64,000 nucleotides of DNA, from assembly GCF_001445655.1 (NCBI RefSeq), contig NZ_LNBE01000003.1, positions 310,001 to 374,000 on the forward strand. Direction: 5' to 3'. The number at the start of each line of letters is the position of its first letter. Within the stretch, counting starts at the first letter, position 1. The notes under the pieces were generated by a model. That model had not been told where the DNA came from. It did no database searches and saw nothing but the letters and a program-made list of their open reading frames with translations. Positions 1-7,792 of this stretch are shown here, one piece after another. Source of the DNA: Streptomyces roseifaciens (GTDB lineage: Bacteria; Actinomycetota; Actinomycetes; Streptomycetales; Streptomycetaceae). The position numbers and the translations under genes are program-made.

Positions 1-86
1 GCGACCGCTTGCCGGAAGACGGACGGGGAGTCCTCCCCATCCGCGTCGTCCGGACCGTCCGAGAGGTGTCCCTGCGCCGCAGCCAT
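1..86 (-). CDS. DUF3000 family protein, N-terminal fragment (cut by window edge)
   Basis: Reading leftward from an ATG at 86, the frame stays open to the window edge and gives about 28 residues starting MAAAQGHLSDG. From memory this matches the start of the DUF3000 proteins that lie divergently next to hemE in Streptomyces; the function of the family is unknown. The body of the protein is outside the window, so no domain can be checked. It shares a 91-base divergent spacer with hemE. Confidence 0.7.
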   Translation of the reverse strand, partial: MAAAQGHLSDGPDDADGEDSPSVFRQAV

Positions 87-165
87 GCCCGGAAGACTAG
101 GCGGAAGGGAGCGCGGTTCCGGGTAGGGACACCCACATGGGCGGGTCACTCGTTCGGCCCGTGCG

Positions 166-177
166 AAGATTTGGGGC
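166..177 (+). promoter_or_regulatory. Possible leaderless promoter of hemE
   Basis: The hexamer AAGATT (166-171) ends six bases before the hemE ATG, where a -10 element would sit if transcription began at the A of the start codon. No real Shine-Dalgarno sequence precedes this ATG; only GGGG abuts it. No good -35 is visible. This is inference from spacing alone. Confidence 0.3.
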
Positions 178-1263
178 ATGAGTGAGCGCAGGGATGCCGG
201 CCAGCCCGCCGGCCAGCAGCAGACCGGCCGCACGGCGGCGTACGACTCGGCGTTCCTGCGGGCGTGCCGGCGCGAGCCGGTGCCGCACACGCCGGTGTGG
301 TTCATGCGGCAGGCCGGACGGTCGCTGCCGGAGTACCGCAAGGTGCGCGAGGGCATTCCGATGCTGGAGTCCTGCATGCGGCCCGAGCTGGTCACCGAGA
401 TCACCCTGCAGCCCGTGCGCCGGCACGGCGTCGACGCCGCGATCTTCTTCAGCGACATCGTGGTGCCGCTGAAGGCCGTCGGCATCGACCTCGACATCAA
501 GCCGGGCGTGGGCCCGGTCGTCGCCGAGCCGATCCGCACCCGCGCCGACCTGGACCGGCTCCGCCCGCTCGACGCCTCCGACGTCTCCTACGTCACCGAG
601 GCCGTCCGCATGCTGACGGCCGAGCTCGGCACGACCCCTCTCATCGGCTTCGCCGGTGCGCCGTTCACGCTCGCGAGCTACCTCATCGAGGGCGGCCCGT
701 CGCGCACGTACGAGAACACCAAGGCCATGATGTACGGCGACCCGGAGCTGTGGGCCGACCTCGTCGACCGCCTCGCCGGCATCACGTCCGCCTTCCTCGA
801 CGTTCAGATCGCGGCCGGCGCCTCCGCCGTCCAGCTCTTCGACTCCTGGGCGGGCGCCCTCGCCCCGGCCGAGTACCGCAAGTACGTCATGCCGGCCTCG
901 GCCAAGGTCTTCGACGCGGTCGCCCACCACGGCGTGCCCCGCATCCACTTCGGCGTGGGCACGGGCGAGCTCCTCGGCCTCATGGGCGAGGCCGGCGCGG
1001 ACGTCGTGGGCGTCGACTGGCGCGTCCCGATGGACGAGGCCGCCCGCCGCGTCGGCCCCGGCAGGGCCCTGCAGGGCAACCTCGACCCGGCCGTCCTCTT
1101 CGCCGGTCACAAGGCGGTGGAGCTGAAGGCCCGTGAGGTCCTGGACGCGGCGTCCGGCCTGGAGGGCCACGTCTTCAACCTGGGCCACGGCGTCCTGCCG
1201 AACACCAACCCGGAAGCGCTGACGCGCCTGGTGGAGTACGTGCACGAGCAGACCGCGCGGTAG
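178..1263 (+). CDS. hemE: Uroporphyrinogen decarboxylase
   Basis: Cytoplasmic enzyme that removes four acetate carboxyls from uroporphyrinogen III to give coproporphyrinogen III in haem synthesis. The 361 residues are normal for the family. The signature [14 protein letters not shown] lies near residues 41-54, followed by the FFSDIVVPL segment and, near the C-terminus, the conserved [13 protein letters not shown] stretch. The start at 178 is the first ATG in frame; it has no clear ribosome binding site and may be read as a leaderless message. It belongs with hemG and hemQ at 11788-13964, from which it is separated here by accessory genes. A strong hairpin follows the stop. Confidence 0.97.
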   Translation: MSERRDAGQPAGQQQTGRTAAYDSAFLRACRREPVPHTPVWFMRQAGRSLPEYRKVREGIPMLESCMRPELVTEITLQPVRRHGVDAAIFFSDIVVPLKAVGIDLDIKPGVGPVVAEPIRTRADLDRLRPLDASDVSYVTEAVRMLTAELGTTPLIGFAGAPFTLASYLIEGGPSRTYENTKAMMYGDPELWADLVDRLAGITSAFLDVQIAAGASAVQLFDSWAGALAPAEYRKYVMPASAKVFDAVAHHGVPRIHFGVGTGELLGLMGEAGADVVGVDWRVPMDEAARRVGPGRALQGNLDPAVLFAGHKAVELKAREVLDAASGLEGHVFNLGHGVLPNTNPEALTRLVEYVHEQTAR

Positions 1264-1281
1264 CAGGAGCGGACATACGGG

Positions 1282-1308
1282 AGCGGGCGGCCGTTTCGGC
1301 CGCCCGCT
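1282..1308 (+). terminator. Hairpin terminator after hemE
   Basis: Perfect 12-bp arms AGCGGGCGGCCG (1282-1293) and CGGCCGCCCGCT (1297-1308) enclose a TTT loop, 18 bases after the hemE stop and before the convergent ene-reductase stop. There is no T-run, as is usual in Streptomyces; it could serve both directions. Confidence 0.8.
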
Positions 1309-1324
1309 TCGTAGGATCCACCGC

Positions 1325-2395
1325 TCAGTTGCTCAGCGCCGGGTAGTCGGTGTAGCCCTTGGCGCCCTCGCCGCCGTAGAAGTTCGCGCGGTCCGCGGCG
1401 TTGAACGGGCCGCCGGCCTCAAGGCGGGCGGGCAGGTCGGGGTTGGAGATGAACAGCTGCCCGTAGCTGACGATGTCGGTGGTGCCGTCCTCGACGAGCG
1501 AGAGGGCGTCCGGGCCGGTCGGGCCGTCGGTGAAGGCGTTGAGGACCAGGACCCCGGAGAACCGCTTGCGCAGCTCCAGGGTGAGCTCGCGGATGTCGAG
1601 GCCCTCCATGATGTGCAGGTAGGCCAGGCCGAGCGGCTCGATGGCGTCGACCAGCGCGGTGTAGGTCGCCTCGGCGTCGGGCTCCTCGATCGAGTGCAGC
1701 GGGTTCGCGGGGGAGATCCGCAGGGCGGTCCTGGCGGCACCGATCCCGGCGGCGACGGCCTTGACGGTCTCGACGGCGAAGCGGATGCGGTTCTCGACGC
1801 CGCCGCCCCACTCGTCGGTACGCCGGTTGGAGCCGGGCGCGAGGAACTGGTGGATCAGGTAGCCGTTGGCGCCGTGCAGCTCCACGCCGTCGAAGCCGGC
1901 CTCGATCGCGTTGCGGGCGGCGGTCGCGTAGTCGGCGATGGTGGCGCGGACCTCCTCGCCGGTCAGCTCGCGGGGCGTGACGAAGTCCTTCATGCCCTCG
2001 GGGGTGAAGGTGCTGCCCTGGGCGGCGACCGCGGAGGGGCCCACCGGCGTCAGGCCGTCGGGCAGCAGCACCGGGTGCCCGATGCGGCCGGTGTGCATGA
2101 GCTGCGCGAAGATCCGGCCGCCCTCGGCGTGCACCGCATCGGTGACCTTGCGCCAGGCGGCGACCTGCTCGGCGCTGTGCAGCCCCGGGGTCCAGGGGTA
2201 GCCCTGGCCGACGACGGAGGGCTGGACGCCTTCCGTGATGATCAGGCCGGCGGAGGCGCGCTGCGCGTAGTACTCGGCGGTCAGATCGGTGGCCGTGCCA
2301 CCCCGGCCGGCGCGGCTGCGGGTCATCGGGGCCATCGCTATGCGGTTGGCGAGGCGGAGGCCGGCGAGGTCGATCGGGTCGAAAGCGGTGGTCAT
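1325..2395 (-). CDS. Alkene reductase of the old yellow enzyme family
   Basis: FMN-dependent NAD(P)H oxidoreductase of 356 residues, NemA/OYE type, reducing activated C=C bonds or nitro compounds. The N-terminus FDPIDLAGLRLANRIAMAPM, the FMN/substrate segment ELHGANGYLIHQFL and the late motif SYGQLFISNPDL are typical. The His-x-x-Asn pair in that segment (HGAN) matches the substrate-binding pair of the family. It is divergent from a MarR regulator at 2599, and three copies of a near-palindrome lie between them, so it is probably the regulator's target, induced by electrophiles or quinones. The true substrate cannot be deduced from sequence. Confidence 0.93.
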   Translation of the reverse strand: MTTAFDPIDLAGLRLANRIAMAPMTRSRAGRGGTATDLTAEYYAQRASAGLIITEGVQPSVVGQGYPWTPGLHSAEQVAAWRKVTDAVHAEGGRIFAQLMHTGRIGHPVLLPDGLTPVGPSAVAAQGSTFTPEGMKDFVTPRELTGEEVRATIADYATAARNAIEAGFDGVELHGANGYLIHQFLAPGSNRRTDEWGGGVENRIRFAVETVKAVAAGIGAARTALRISPANPLHSIEEPDAEATYTALVDAIEPLGLAYLHIMEGLDIRELTLELRKRFSGVLVLNAFTDGPTGPDALSLVEDGTTDIVSYGQLFISNPDLPARLEAGGPFNAADRANFYGGEGAKGYTDYPALSN

Positions 2396-2434
2396 GGCTG
2401 TCCCCTCGATGGATCAACGGCAGGTACGCAGATG

Positions 2435-2462
2435 CTTGGCCGACCATTATTGGTCGGCCAAG
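2435..2462. promoter_or_regulatory. Inverted-repeat operator (double site) before the ene-reductase
   Basis: Perfect 12-bp inverted repeat CTTGGCCGACCA / TGGTCGGCCAAG around TTAT. Each arm is itself nearly palindromic (TTGGCCGACCAt, TTGGTCGGCCAA), so the structure can be read as two adjacent sites of one 12-bp operator with centres 14 bases apart. It lies about 40 bases upstream of the reductase start. Confidence 0.7.
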
Positions 2463-2494
2463 CTTTGGGTTCGGACGCCACTGTAGCGCATTAC

Positions 2495-2506
2495 TTGGCC
2501 GGCCAA
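2495..2506. promoter_or_regulatory. Third operator copy, TTGGCCGGCCAA
   Basis: Perfect 12-bp palindrome, the same core as the two sites at 2435-2462, with ATTA on its left and TAAT on its right in imperfect symmetry (2490-2512). Its position between the divergent starts suggests autoregulation of the MarR gene at 2599. Confidence 0.65.
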
Positions 2507-2598
2507 CATAATGGAGATGAGAGGATCTCCCACCGCCCGCAGACCCGCCGCCCCGCCGCTCCCAGACCCGTCGCCCCCCACCCGAAGGAGGCCCGCAC

Positions 2599-3081
2599 AT
2601 GTCCGGCCCCACCCCGCCGCCCTGTCCCGACGCCGCCGCCGGCCTGCCGCTGTGCTCCGGGGGCGGCGGCCAGGTCAGTCACGCCATCGCCCGCGTCGCC
2701 CGGGCCCACCGCATCGCCGCCGGCAACCTGCTGCGGAGGCTCGGGCTCTACGCCGGGCAGGAGCTGCTGATGATGCGCCTGTGGGAGACCGGCCCGCAGC
2801 GCCAGTCCGAGCTGATCAAGCTGATGGGCCTCGACCCCTCGACCGTGACCCGCATGGTGCAGCGGCTGGAGCAGGCCGGCCTGGTCACCCGGTCCCCCTG
2901 CCCCGGCGACCGCCGTGCCGTCCTGGTGGAGACCACGGCGGCGGGCGAGGCCCTGCGCAAGGACGTGGAGCAGGTGTGGCAGGAGCTGGAGGAACGCACC
3001 CTCGCCGGCCTCCCGGAGGACGACCGCAAGGAGCTGGCCCGGCTCCTGTCGCACCTGGAGGGCAACCTCACGGGCTGCTGA
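2599..3081 (+). CDS. MarR family transcriptional regulator
   Basis: Winged-helix DNA-binding protein of 160 residues. The recognition region SELIKLMGLDPSTVTRMVQR followed by a wing with the signature GDRRAVLV is typical of MarR. The start is set by GAAGGAGG 8 bases before ATG 2599. Cysteines occur at 9, 19, about 99 and at the extreme C-terminus; thiol sensing as in OhrR or YodB is possible but unproven. It diverges from an ene-reductase gene with three matching palindromes between, so it most likely represses that gene and itself. Its 3' end faces the nitroreductase-hemerythrin gene. Confidence 0.93.
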   Translation: MSGPTPPPCPDAAAGLPLCSGGGGQVSHAIARVARAHRIAAGNLLRRLGLYAGQELLMMRLWETGPQRQSELIKLMGLDPSTVTRMVQRLEQAGLVTRSPCPGDRRAVLVETTAAGEALRKDVEQVWQELEERTLAGLPEDDRKELARLLSHLEGNLTGC

Positions 3082-3106
3082 GCGGCGCGCGCCCTTCCGG
3101 CGTGCG

Positions 3107-4036
3107 CTACGGGACGGGCGGGAAGGGGACCCCGGCCAGGAGCGGCAGGAGCGTCTCCTCCTCGTAGTCCAGGTGCGCCGTCAGCTCCGCCGACATCCGC
3201 TCCAGCTCCGCGCGGAAACGGTCGGGGTCGGCGCCGCCGACGTCGGCCAGGAGGGCGCTCAGGTCCTCCTGGATGCGGGCGACCGTGCGGTGCTCGGCGC
3301 GCAGCCGGGCGAAGGCGCCGGCGAGGTGGGGGTGGTGGGCCTCCATCGCCGGGAACATGTGCCGGTCCTCGCTGACGTGGTGGAACTCCAGCGACTGGCA
3401 GAACGCCAGGCAGTGCTGGCGGATCTGCAGACCGAGCCCCGGCGCCGGCGGCTCGCCCGGCCCCTGGTGCGCCGCCCGCGCGGCGAAGTGGGCGTCGGTC
3501 TCCTCGCGTACGTGCTTCAGCTGCGCGCGGAGCCAGACGTGCACCTCCAGGAGCTTGTCGGCGAGGGTCCTCACCGGGGCGGGGGCAACGGCCCCGGCGT
3601 CGACATCGGCATCGGCATCGGCCGCGGCAGGCTCCAGGACCACGACCGGCAGGGTGCGCGTGGTCTTCTCCTGGTACTCGCCGTAGCCGGGCGCGGCGTT
3701 CACCACGTGCGCGAACAGCCGGTCCCGGCGCTCCCCTTCGGCGGGCACCGCGACCGCCTCGTACTGTTCGGTGCCGATCTCCACGCGCACGACGGGGTGG
3801 GCCAGCAGGTTGTGGTACCAGTCCGGGTGGCTCGGGGCGCCGAGGTTGGACCCGACGACCATGAGCAGGCCGTCGTGGCGCACATAGCCGAGCGGCGTGG
3901 TGCGCTCCACGCCGGACCGCGCACCGGTCGTGGTCAGCAACAGCAGGTCGCCGCCCTCGAAGGGGCCGCCGACCTTTCCGCCGTTGGCCCGGAACTCGTC
4001 GATGACGGACTGGTTGAAGGAAGACGCGCTGGACAT
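3107..4036 (-). CDS. Deazaflavin-dependent nitroreductase fused to a hemerythrin domain
   Basis: Two-domain protein of 309 residues. Residues 1-135 form a split-barrel of the F420-dependent nitroreductase (Ddn/DUF385) type, with TTTGARSGVERTTPLGYV at 35-52 and GSNLGAPSHPDWYHNLLA at 62-79. A linker of alternating Ala-Asp follows (138-147). Residues 160-305 form a hemerythrin HHE four-helix domain with candidate diiron ligands H166, H220, E223, H249, H288 and E292. The start at 4036 is chosen because GGAGAG precedes it; longer in-frame starts read through low-complexity upstream sequence. Plausible roles are reduction of quinones or nitro groups coupled to oxygen, NO or iron sensing. The separate domain calls are firm; the joint function is inference. 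Confidence 0.88.
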   Translation of the reverse strand: MSSASSFNQSVIDEFRANGGKVGGPFEGGDLLLLTTTGARSGVERTTPLGYVRHDGLLMVVGSNLGAPSHPDWYHNLLAHPVVRVEIGTEQYEAVAVPAEGERRDRLFAHVVNAAPGYGEYQEKTTRTLPVVVLEPAAADADADVDAGAVAPAPVRTLADKLLEVHVWLRAQLKHVREETDAHFAARAAHQGPGEPPAPGLGLQIRQHCLAFCQSLEFHHVSEDRHMFPAMEAHHPHLAGAFARLRAEHRTVARIQEDLSALLADVGGADPDRFRAELERMSAELTAHLDYEEETLLPLLAGVPFPPVP

Positions 4037-4326
4037 ACGGGTGGGCTCTCCGGAAGGACATGCAGGACCGACCGCGGCGCATGGCGCGACGCGGGGTACC
4101 TGAAAGACGGGAATCCGCACGGGGCGGAGGGAAGCAGAGGAAAAAGGGGCGCACGGAGCGCCGGGGCGCGCGAACGGGCGCGCCTGCGTCGGGCTCAGCC
4201 TGCGAAGCGTGAATTCATGGGAATACCCCTGCACAACGGGTGGTCGCCCAGCTGCCGGCCGGCCCACTTCTCTTTGGCCGGCGCCACGCGCCACGCGCTC
4301 ATTACATTCGACCGGACCGGCTCACG

Positions 4327-5256
4327 TCAACGCCGAAGATCACCGGATGCGCGGTCACCCCGGCGGCGGCGGGGCGCAGCGCGCCGCCGTCCCGTCTCCG
4401 CGAGGAGTATCGCGGAGACGATCAGTGCGGCGCCGCAGAGGTTGACGGCGGTGAAGGTGTCTCCGGAGAGCCAGTAGCCGGAGACGCCGGCGAAGACCGG
4501 TTCCATCGCCATGATCAGGGCGATGCGATGGGGGGACGAGGTCGCGAAGGCCTTGGTCTTGACGAAGAAGGCGAGGGCCGAGCCGGGGACCGCGGTCACG
4601 GCCAGGGCCAGCCAGACGGTTTGCCCGGAGGGGGCGGCGAGGGATCCGGTGGCGAGGGACCACAGGAGCCCCGCCAGGCCCACCACGGCCAGTTGGACGA
4701 GGGTGAGGGGTCCGGTGCGGGTACCGGGGCCGAGGTGCGCGAGGAGGACGTTCTGCACCGTGAAGGACAGGGCGCAGGCCAGCATCAGGACGTCGCCGCG
4801 GTTCACCGACAGCCCTTTGAGGGTGAGCAGTGACAGCCCGGCCAGCGCCAGGGCGGCGCCCGCGGCCTGGTGCGCGCGGGGTGGTGTGCGGAGGACGAGC
4901 GCCCCGAGCAGCGGGGTGAAGACCACGGCGAGGCCGGTGATGAAGGCGGCGTTCGACACGGTGGTGTCCTCGAGGCCGACGGTCTGCAGCGCGTACGCCG
5001 TGAAGAGCACGCCGCCCGCGACGGTTCCGCCCAGTGCTTCACGCGCCGTGATCCGCCCCGGTGCACGGGCCTGGAAGAGGCCGATGACGGCCGCCGCACC
5101 CAGGAAGCGGTAGGCGAGGAACGCCGGGACGGGCAGGAGGGCGACGGCGTCCTGGACGACGACGTAGCTCCAGCCCCACAGTGCCGTGACCCCCAGCATG
5201 GCCAGCGCCCACCCGGTGGCGTGAGGTTCGCGCCGCGGCCTTTCCCGTAACCGCAA
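4327..5256 (-). CDS. EamA/DMT family transporter, TTG start, TTA at codon 3
   Basis: Membrane protein of 309 residues with about ten hydrophobic helices and two EamA repeats, the RhaT/YdcZ type of small-molecule exporter. A TTG at 5256 is taken as start because GGAGGGG ends 7 bases before it and a good promoter (TTGACT-17-TACCTT) lies just upstream; longer frames would have to run through that promoter. The third codon is then TTA (5248-5250), a codon that in Streptomyces needs the bldA tRNA, so the gene may be expressed only late in growth. It is divergent from an oxygenase gene. The substrate is unknown; an amino acid, a metabolite or a drug are all possible. Confidence 0.88.
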   Translation of the reverse strand: MRLRERPRREPHATGWALAMLGVTALWGWSYVVVQDAVALLPVPAFLAYRFLGAAAVIGLFQARAPGRITAREALGGTVAGGVLFTAYALQTVGLEDTTVSNAAFITGLAVVFTPLLGALVLRTPPRAHQAAGAALALAGLSLLTLKGLSVNRGDVLMLACALSFTVQNVLLAHLGPGTRTGPLTLVQLAVVGLAGLLWSLATGSLAAPSGQTVWLALAVTAVPGSALAFFVKTKAFATSSPHRIALIMAMEPVFAGVSGYWLSGDTFTAVNLCGAALIVSAILLAETGRRRAAPRRRRGDRASGDLRR

Positions 5257-5283
5257 TCGGATACCCCTCCAAGGATGGCGAGG

Positions 5284-5312
5284 AAGGTAACGGGTGCGGT
5301 AACGGGAGTCAA
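5284..5312 (-). promoter_or_regulatory. Promoter of the EamA gene with a tandem 9-bp repeat
   Basis: On the minus strand TTGACT (5307-5312) and TACCTT (5284-5289) are spaced by 17 bases. The spacer and -10 region hold two direct copies of CCCGTTACC (plus-strand ggtaacggg at 5286-5294 and 5298-5306) at a 12-base period, where a bound regulator would block RNA polymerase. Confidence 0.65.
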
Positions 5313-5453
5313 CTCCCCTGCCCGGTCGGCTGAAATCCGCTCCTGAAATTTCCGTATGCAAGTGGGTGCCGAGCGTGGATGTACCGGCAGCGCCCGCCCG
5401 GGATACTGGGCAATCGGAGATCCCTGCGGAGATCCTGTGGAGGTGGACAAGGC

Positions 5454-6377
5454 GTGAGTTCGGCAGGCAGTTCGGGTCCGGCCATACCCTCGGTGGACCT
5501 GTCATCGGAAAAGGCGGTCGCCGAGATCGGCGAAGTGTGCCGGCGGAGCGGGTTCTTCTCCGTGCGCGGCCACGGCATTCCGGCCGCCCTGGTCACGTCG
5601 GCGTTCGAGGAGACGGCGCGGTTCTACGCACGTCCGCTCCGGGAGAAGACCGAGTTCAATGCCGGTATGCGCTCCCAGTTCCTGGGCTACCGGAGCGTGG
5701 GCCAGGAGAAGAGCACTTCGCACGCCGGTGGCGAGGCCTGCGAGCAGTACCGGATCGGGAGGACGACCGGTGCCCTGGCGTCGGGGCGGCCGGCCGACTT
5801 CTACCACGAGCCTTTCCGGCGGTGCAGCGGCCTCTTCGAGCGCATGGCCGTCCTGGGCGACACTCTCCTGTCGGCCTGCGCCGAGGGCCTCGCCCAGAGC
5901 GGCGATTTCTTCGATCCGTACCTGAAGCCGCCGATGCACCGGCTGGGCCTCAACCACTACAAGGTCGGATACGGTGCGGAGATCGCCAATACGGTCGACT
6001 ACGCGATGTCACCACACATCGATCACGCCCTTTTCACCGTCGTCGCACAGGACGAACCCGGCTTGGAAGTGCGCGGCGCGGACGGCGACTGGACGCCGGT
6101 TCCGGTGGTTCCTGACGCCTTCTTCGTGTTCCTCGGCGACTATCTGCAGAGGTGGACGAACGGCACGTACAAGGCGGTGTTCCATCGTGTCGGCCCGGTG
6201 ACCACCGACAGGATGTCCATCCAGTACAAGCACCGGCCCTCCTACAGCACGGTGGTCGCGCCGCTGGACCCGTTCGTCTCCGCAGCGAATCCGCCCCGGT
6301 ACGAACCGTTCGACACGGGGAGCCAGTACGCGTCCCTGCTCGCATCCCTCATCGGGGACCGGGAGGCCGCTCCCTGA
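5454..6377 (+). CDS. Isopenicillin N synthase-like Fe(II)/2-oxoglutarate dioxygenase
   Basis: Non-haem iron oxygenase of 307 residues. The N-terminal DIOX_N region (8-110) contains GFFSVRGHGIP at 33-43. The facial triad is H188-x-D190 (SPHIDHALF) and H244 (AVFHRVGP), and the co-substrate pair is R253/S255 (RMS). GTG 5454 is chosen because the near-perfect Shine-Dalgarno GGAGGTGG ends 7 bases before it; an upstream in-frame ATG at 5379 has none. These enzymes hydroxylate, desaturate or cyclise small metabolites. The divergent EamA exporter suggests that the pair makes and exports, or modifies and expels, one compound. The substrate is not identifiable. Confidence 0.9.
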   Translation: MSSAGSSGPAIPSVDLSSEKAVAEIGEVCRRSGFFSVRGHGIPAALVTSAFEETARFYARPLREKTEFNAGMRSQFLGYRSVGQEKSTSHAGGEACEQYRIGRTTGALASGRPADFYHEPFRRCSGLFERMAVLGDTLLSACAEGLAQSGDFFDPYLKPPMHRLGLNHYKVGYGAEIANTVDYAMSPHIDHALFTVVAQDEPGLEVRGADGDWTPVPVVPDAFFVFLGDYLQRWTNGTYKAVFHRVGPVTTDRMSIQYKHRPSYSTVVAPLDPFVSAANPPRYEPFDTGSQYASLLASLIGDREAAP

Positions 6378-6400
6378 GCCCCGGCCGGCCGGCGGGCCGG

Positions 6401-7780
6401 TCACCCCGGGGAGGCCACCTCCGCCGCAGCCCGCCTCGCCGCCACCAGCACCGGATCCCAGACCGGTGAGAACGGCGGGGCGTAGCCCAGGTCCAGGGAC
6501 GTCAGCTGATCGACCGTCATGCCCGCGGTGAGGGCGACCGCCGCCACGTCGACGCGTTTCGCCGCGCCCTCGCGCCCTACGATCTGGACGCCCAGGAGGC
6601 GGCCCGTGCCGTGCTCGGCGAGCATTTTGACCGTCATGGGGCGGGCGCCGGGGTAGTAGCCGGCGCGGCTCGTCGACTCGATGGTGGCGGTCACGTATCG
6701 CAGGCCCTCCTCGCGCGCCTGGGCCTCCAGCAGGCCGGTGCGGGCGATCTCCAGGTCGCAGACCTTGCTGACGGCCGTGCCGACCACGCCGGGGAACGTG
6801 GCGCGGCCGCCGGTGACGTTGGTGCCGATGACCTGGCCGTGCTTGTTGGCGTGGGTGCCGAGGGCGATGTGCCGGGTGCGGCCGGAGACGAGGTCGAGGA
6901 CCTCGACGCAGTCGCCGCCGGCCCAGACGTTCTCGTGCCCGCGCACCCGCATGGACCGGTCGGTGAGCAGCCCGCCGGACGCGCCCAGGGGCAGGTCCGC
7001 CGCGCGGGCCAGCGTCGTCTCGGGGCGCACGCCGAGCCCGAGGACGACCACGTCGGCGGGGAAGTCGCCGGCATCGGTGGCGACCGCCCGGGCCTTGCCG
7101 TCCGGCCCGGTCCGTACGGCGGTGACCTCGGTGTCCGTCACCACCTCGATGCCCATGCCGGTCATGGCGTCGCGCACGAGCCCGCCCATGTCGGGGTCGA
7201 GGGTGGCCATCGGCTGTGAGGAGCGCTCGACGACGGTCACCGCGTAGCCGCGCCGGACGATCGCCTCCGCCATCTCGACGCCGATGTATCCCGCGCCGAC
7301 CACGACCGCCCGGCGGCCCGCCGCGCCGCCGTTCAGTGCGCCGACGAGCGCCCGGCCGTCCTCCAGGGTCTGCACCCCGTGCACGCCCGGTGCGTCGATG
7401 CCCTCCAGGGGCGGGCGCACCGGGCGGGCGCCGGTGGCGAGGACGAGGTGGTCGAAGCCGTGCCAGCACTCCTCGCCCGACTCCAGGTCGCGGGCGAGGA
7501 CGCGCTGCCGGCCGAGGTCGAGCCCGGTCACCTCGGTGCGCATCCGTACGTCGATGCCGCGGCCGCGGTGCTCCTCCGGGGTGCGGGCGATCAGCGCGTC
7601 CGGGCCGTCGACCACGCCGCCGGCCCAATATGGGATGCCGCACGCGGAGTAGGACGTGAACCGGCCGCGCTCGAACGCGGTGATCTCCAGCTCGCCGGGC
7701 CCGCGGAGCCTGCGCGCCCGGGACGCGGCGGACATGCCCGCTGCGTCGCCTCCGACGACCACGAGTCGCTGCACGGCCAT
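6401..7780 (-). CDS. FAD-dependent oxidoreductase, CoA-disulfide reductase/NADH oxidase type
   Basis: Flavoprotein of 459 residues. An FAD-binding Rossmann motif (VVVGGDAAGMSAA) lies at 7-19, a second NAD(P)H motif (VVVGAGYIGVEMAE) near 160, the FAD contact VWAGGDC near 295, and a dimerisation domain at the end. C47 in the SACGIPY motif corresponds to the redox Cys of CoA-disulfide reductases, persulfide reductases and NADH oxidases. It follows pcaG by 12 bases with AAAGGAG before its ATG, so it is co-transcribed with the protocatechuate genes, although its link to that pathway is unclear. Which electron acceptor it uses cannot be decided here. Confidence 0.9.
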   Translation of the reverse strand: MAVQRLVVVGGDAAGMSAASRARRLRGPGELEITAFERGRFTSYSACGIPYWAGGVVDGPDALIARTPEEHRGRGIDVRMRTEVTGLDLGRQRVLARDLESGEECWHGFDHLVLATGARPVRPPLEGIDAPGVHGVQTLEDGRALVGALNGGAAGRRAVVVGAGYIGVEMAEAIVRRGYAVTVVERSSQPMATLDPDMGGLVRDAMTGMGIEVVTDTEVTAVRTGPDGKARAVATDAGDFPADVVVLGLGVRPETTLARAADLPLGASGGLLTDRSMRVRGHENVWAGGDCVEVLDLVSGRTRHIALGTHANKHGQVIGTNVTGGRATFPGVVGTAVSKVCDLEIARTGLLEAQAREEGLRYVTATIESTSRAGYYPGARPMTVKMLAEHGTGRLLGVQIVGREGAAKRVDVAAVALTAGMTVDQLTSLDLGYAPPFSPVWDPVLVAARRAAAEVASPG

Positions 7781-7792
7781 GCGCCGCTCCTT

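Noticed and set aside
4037..4294. N-terminal extension of the nitroreductase-hemerythrin protein
   Set aside because: The extra residues are low-complexity, while ATG 4036 has a ribosome binding site and starts a normal family N-terminus.
5379..5453. Upstream ATG for the iron oxygenase
   Set aside because: It has no ribosome binding site, adds an unrelated Arg/Gly-rich peptide and would read through the strong GGAGGTGG that serves GTG 5454.
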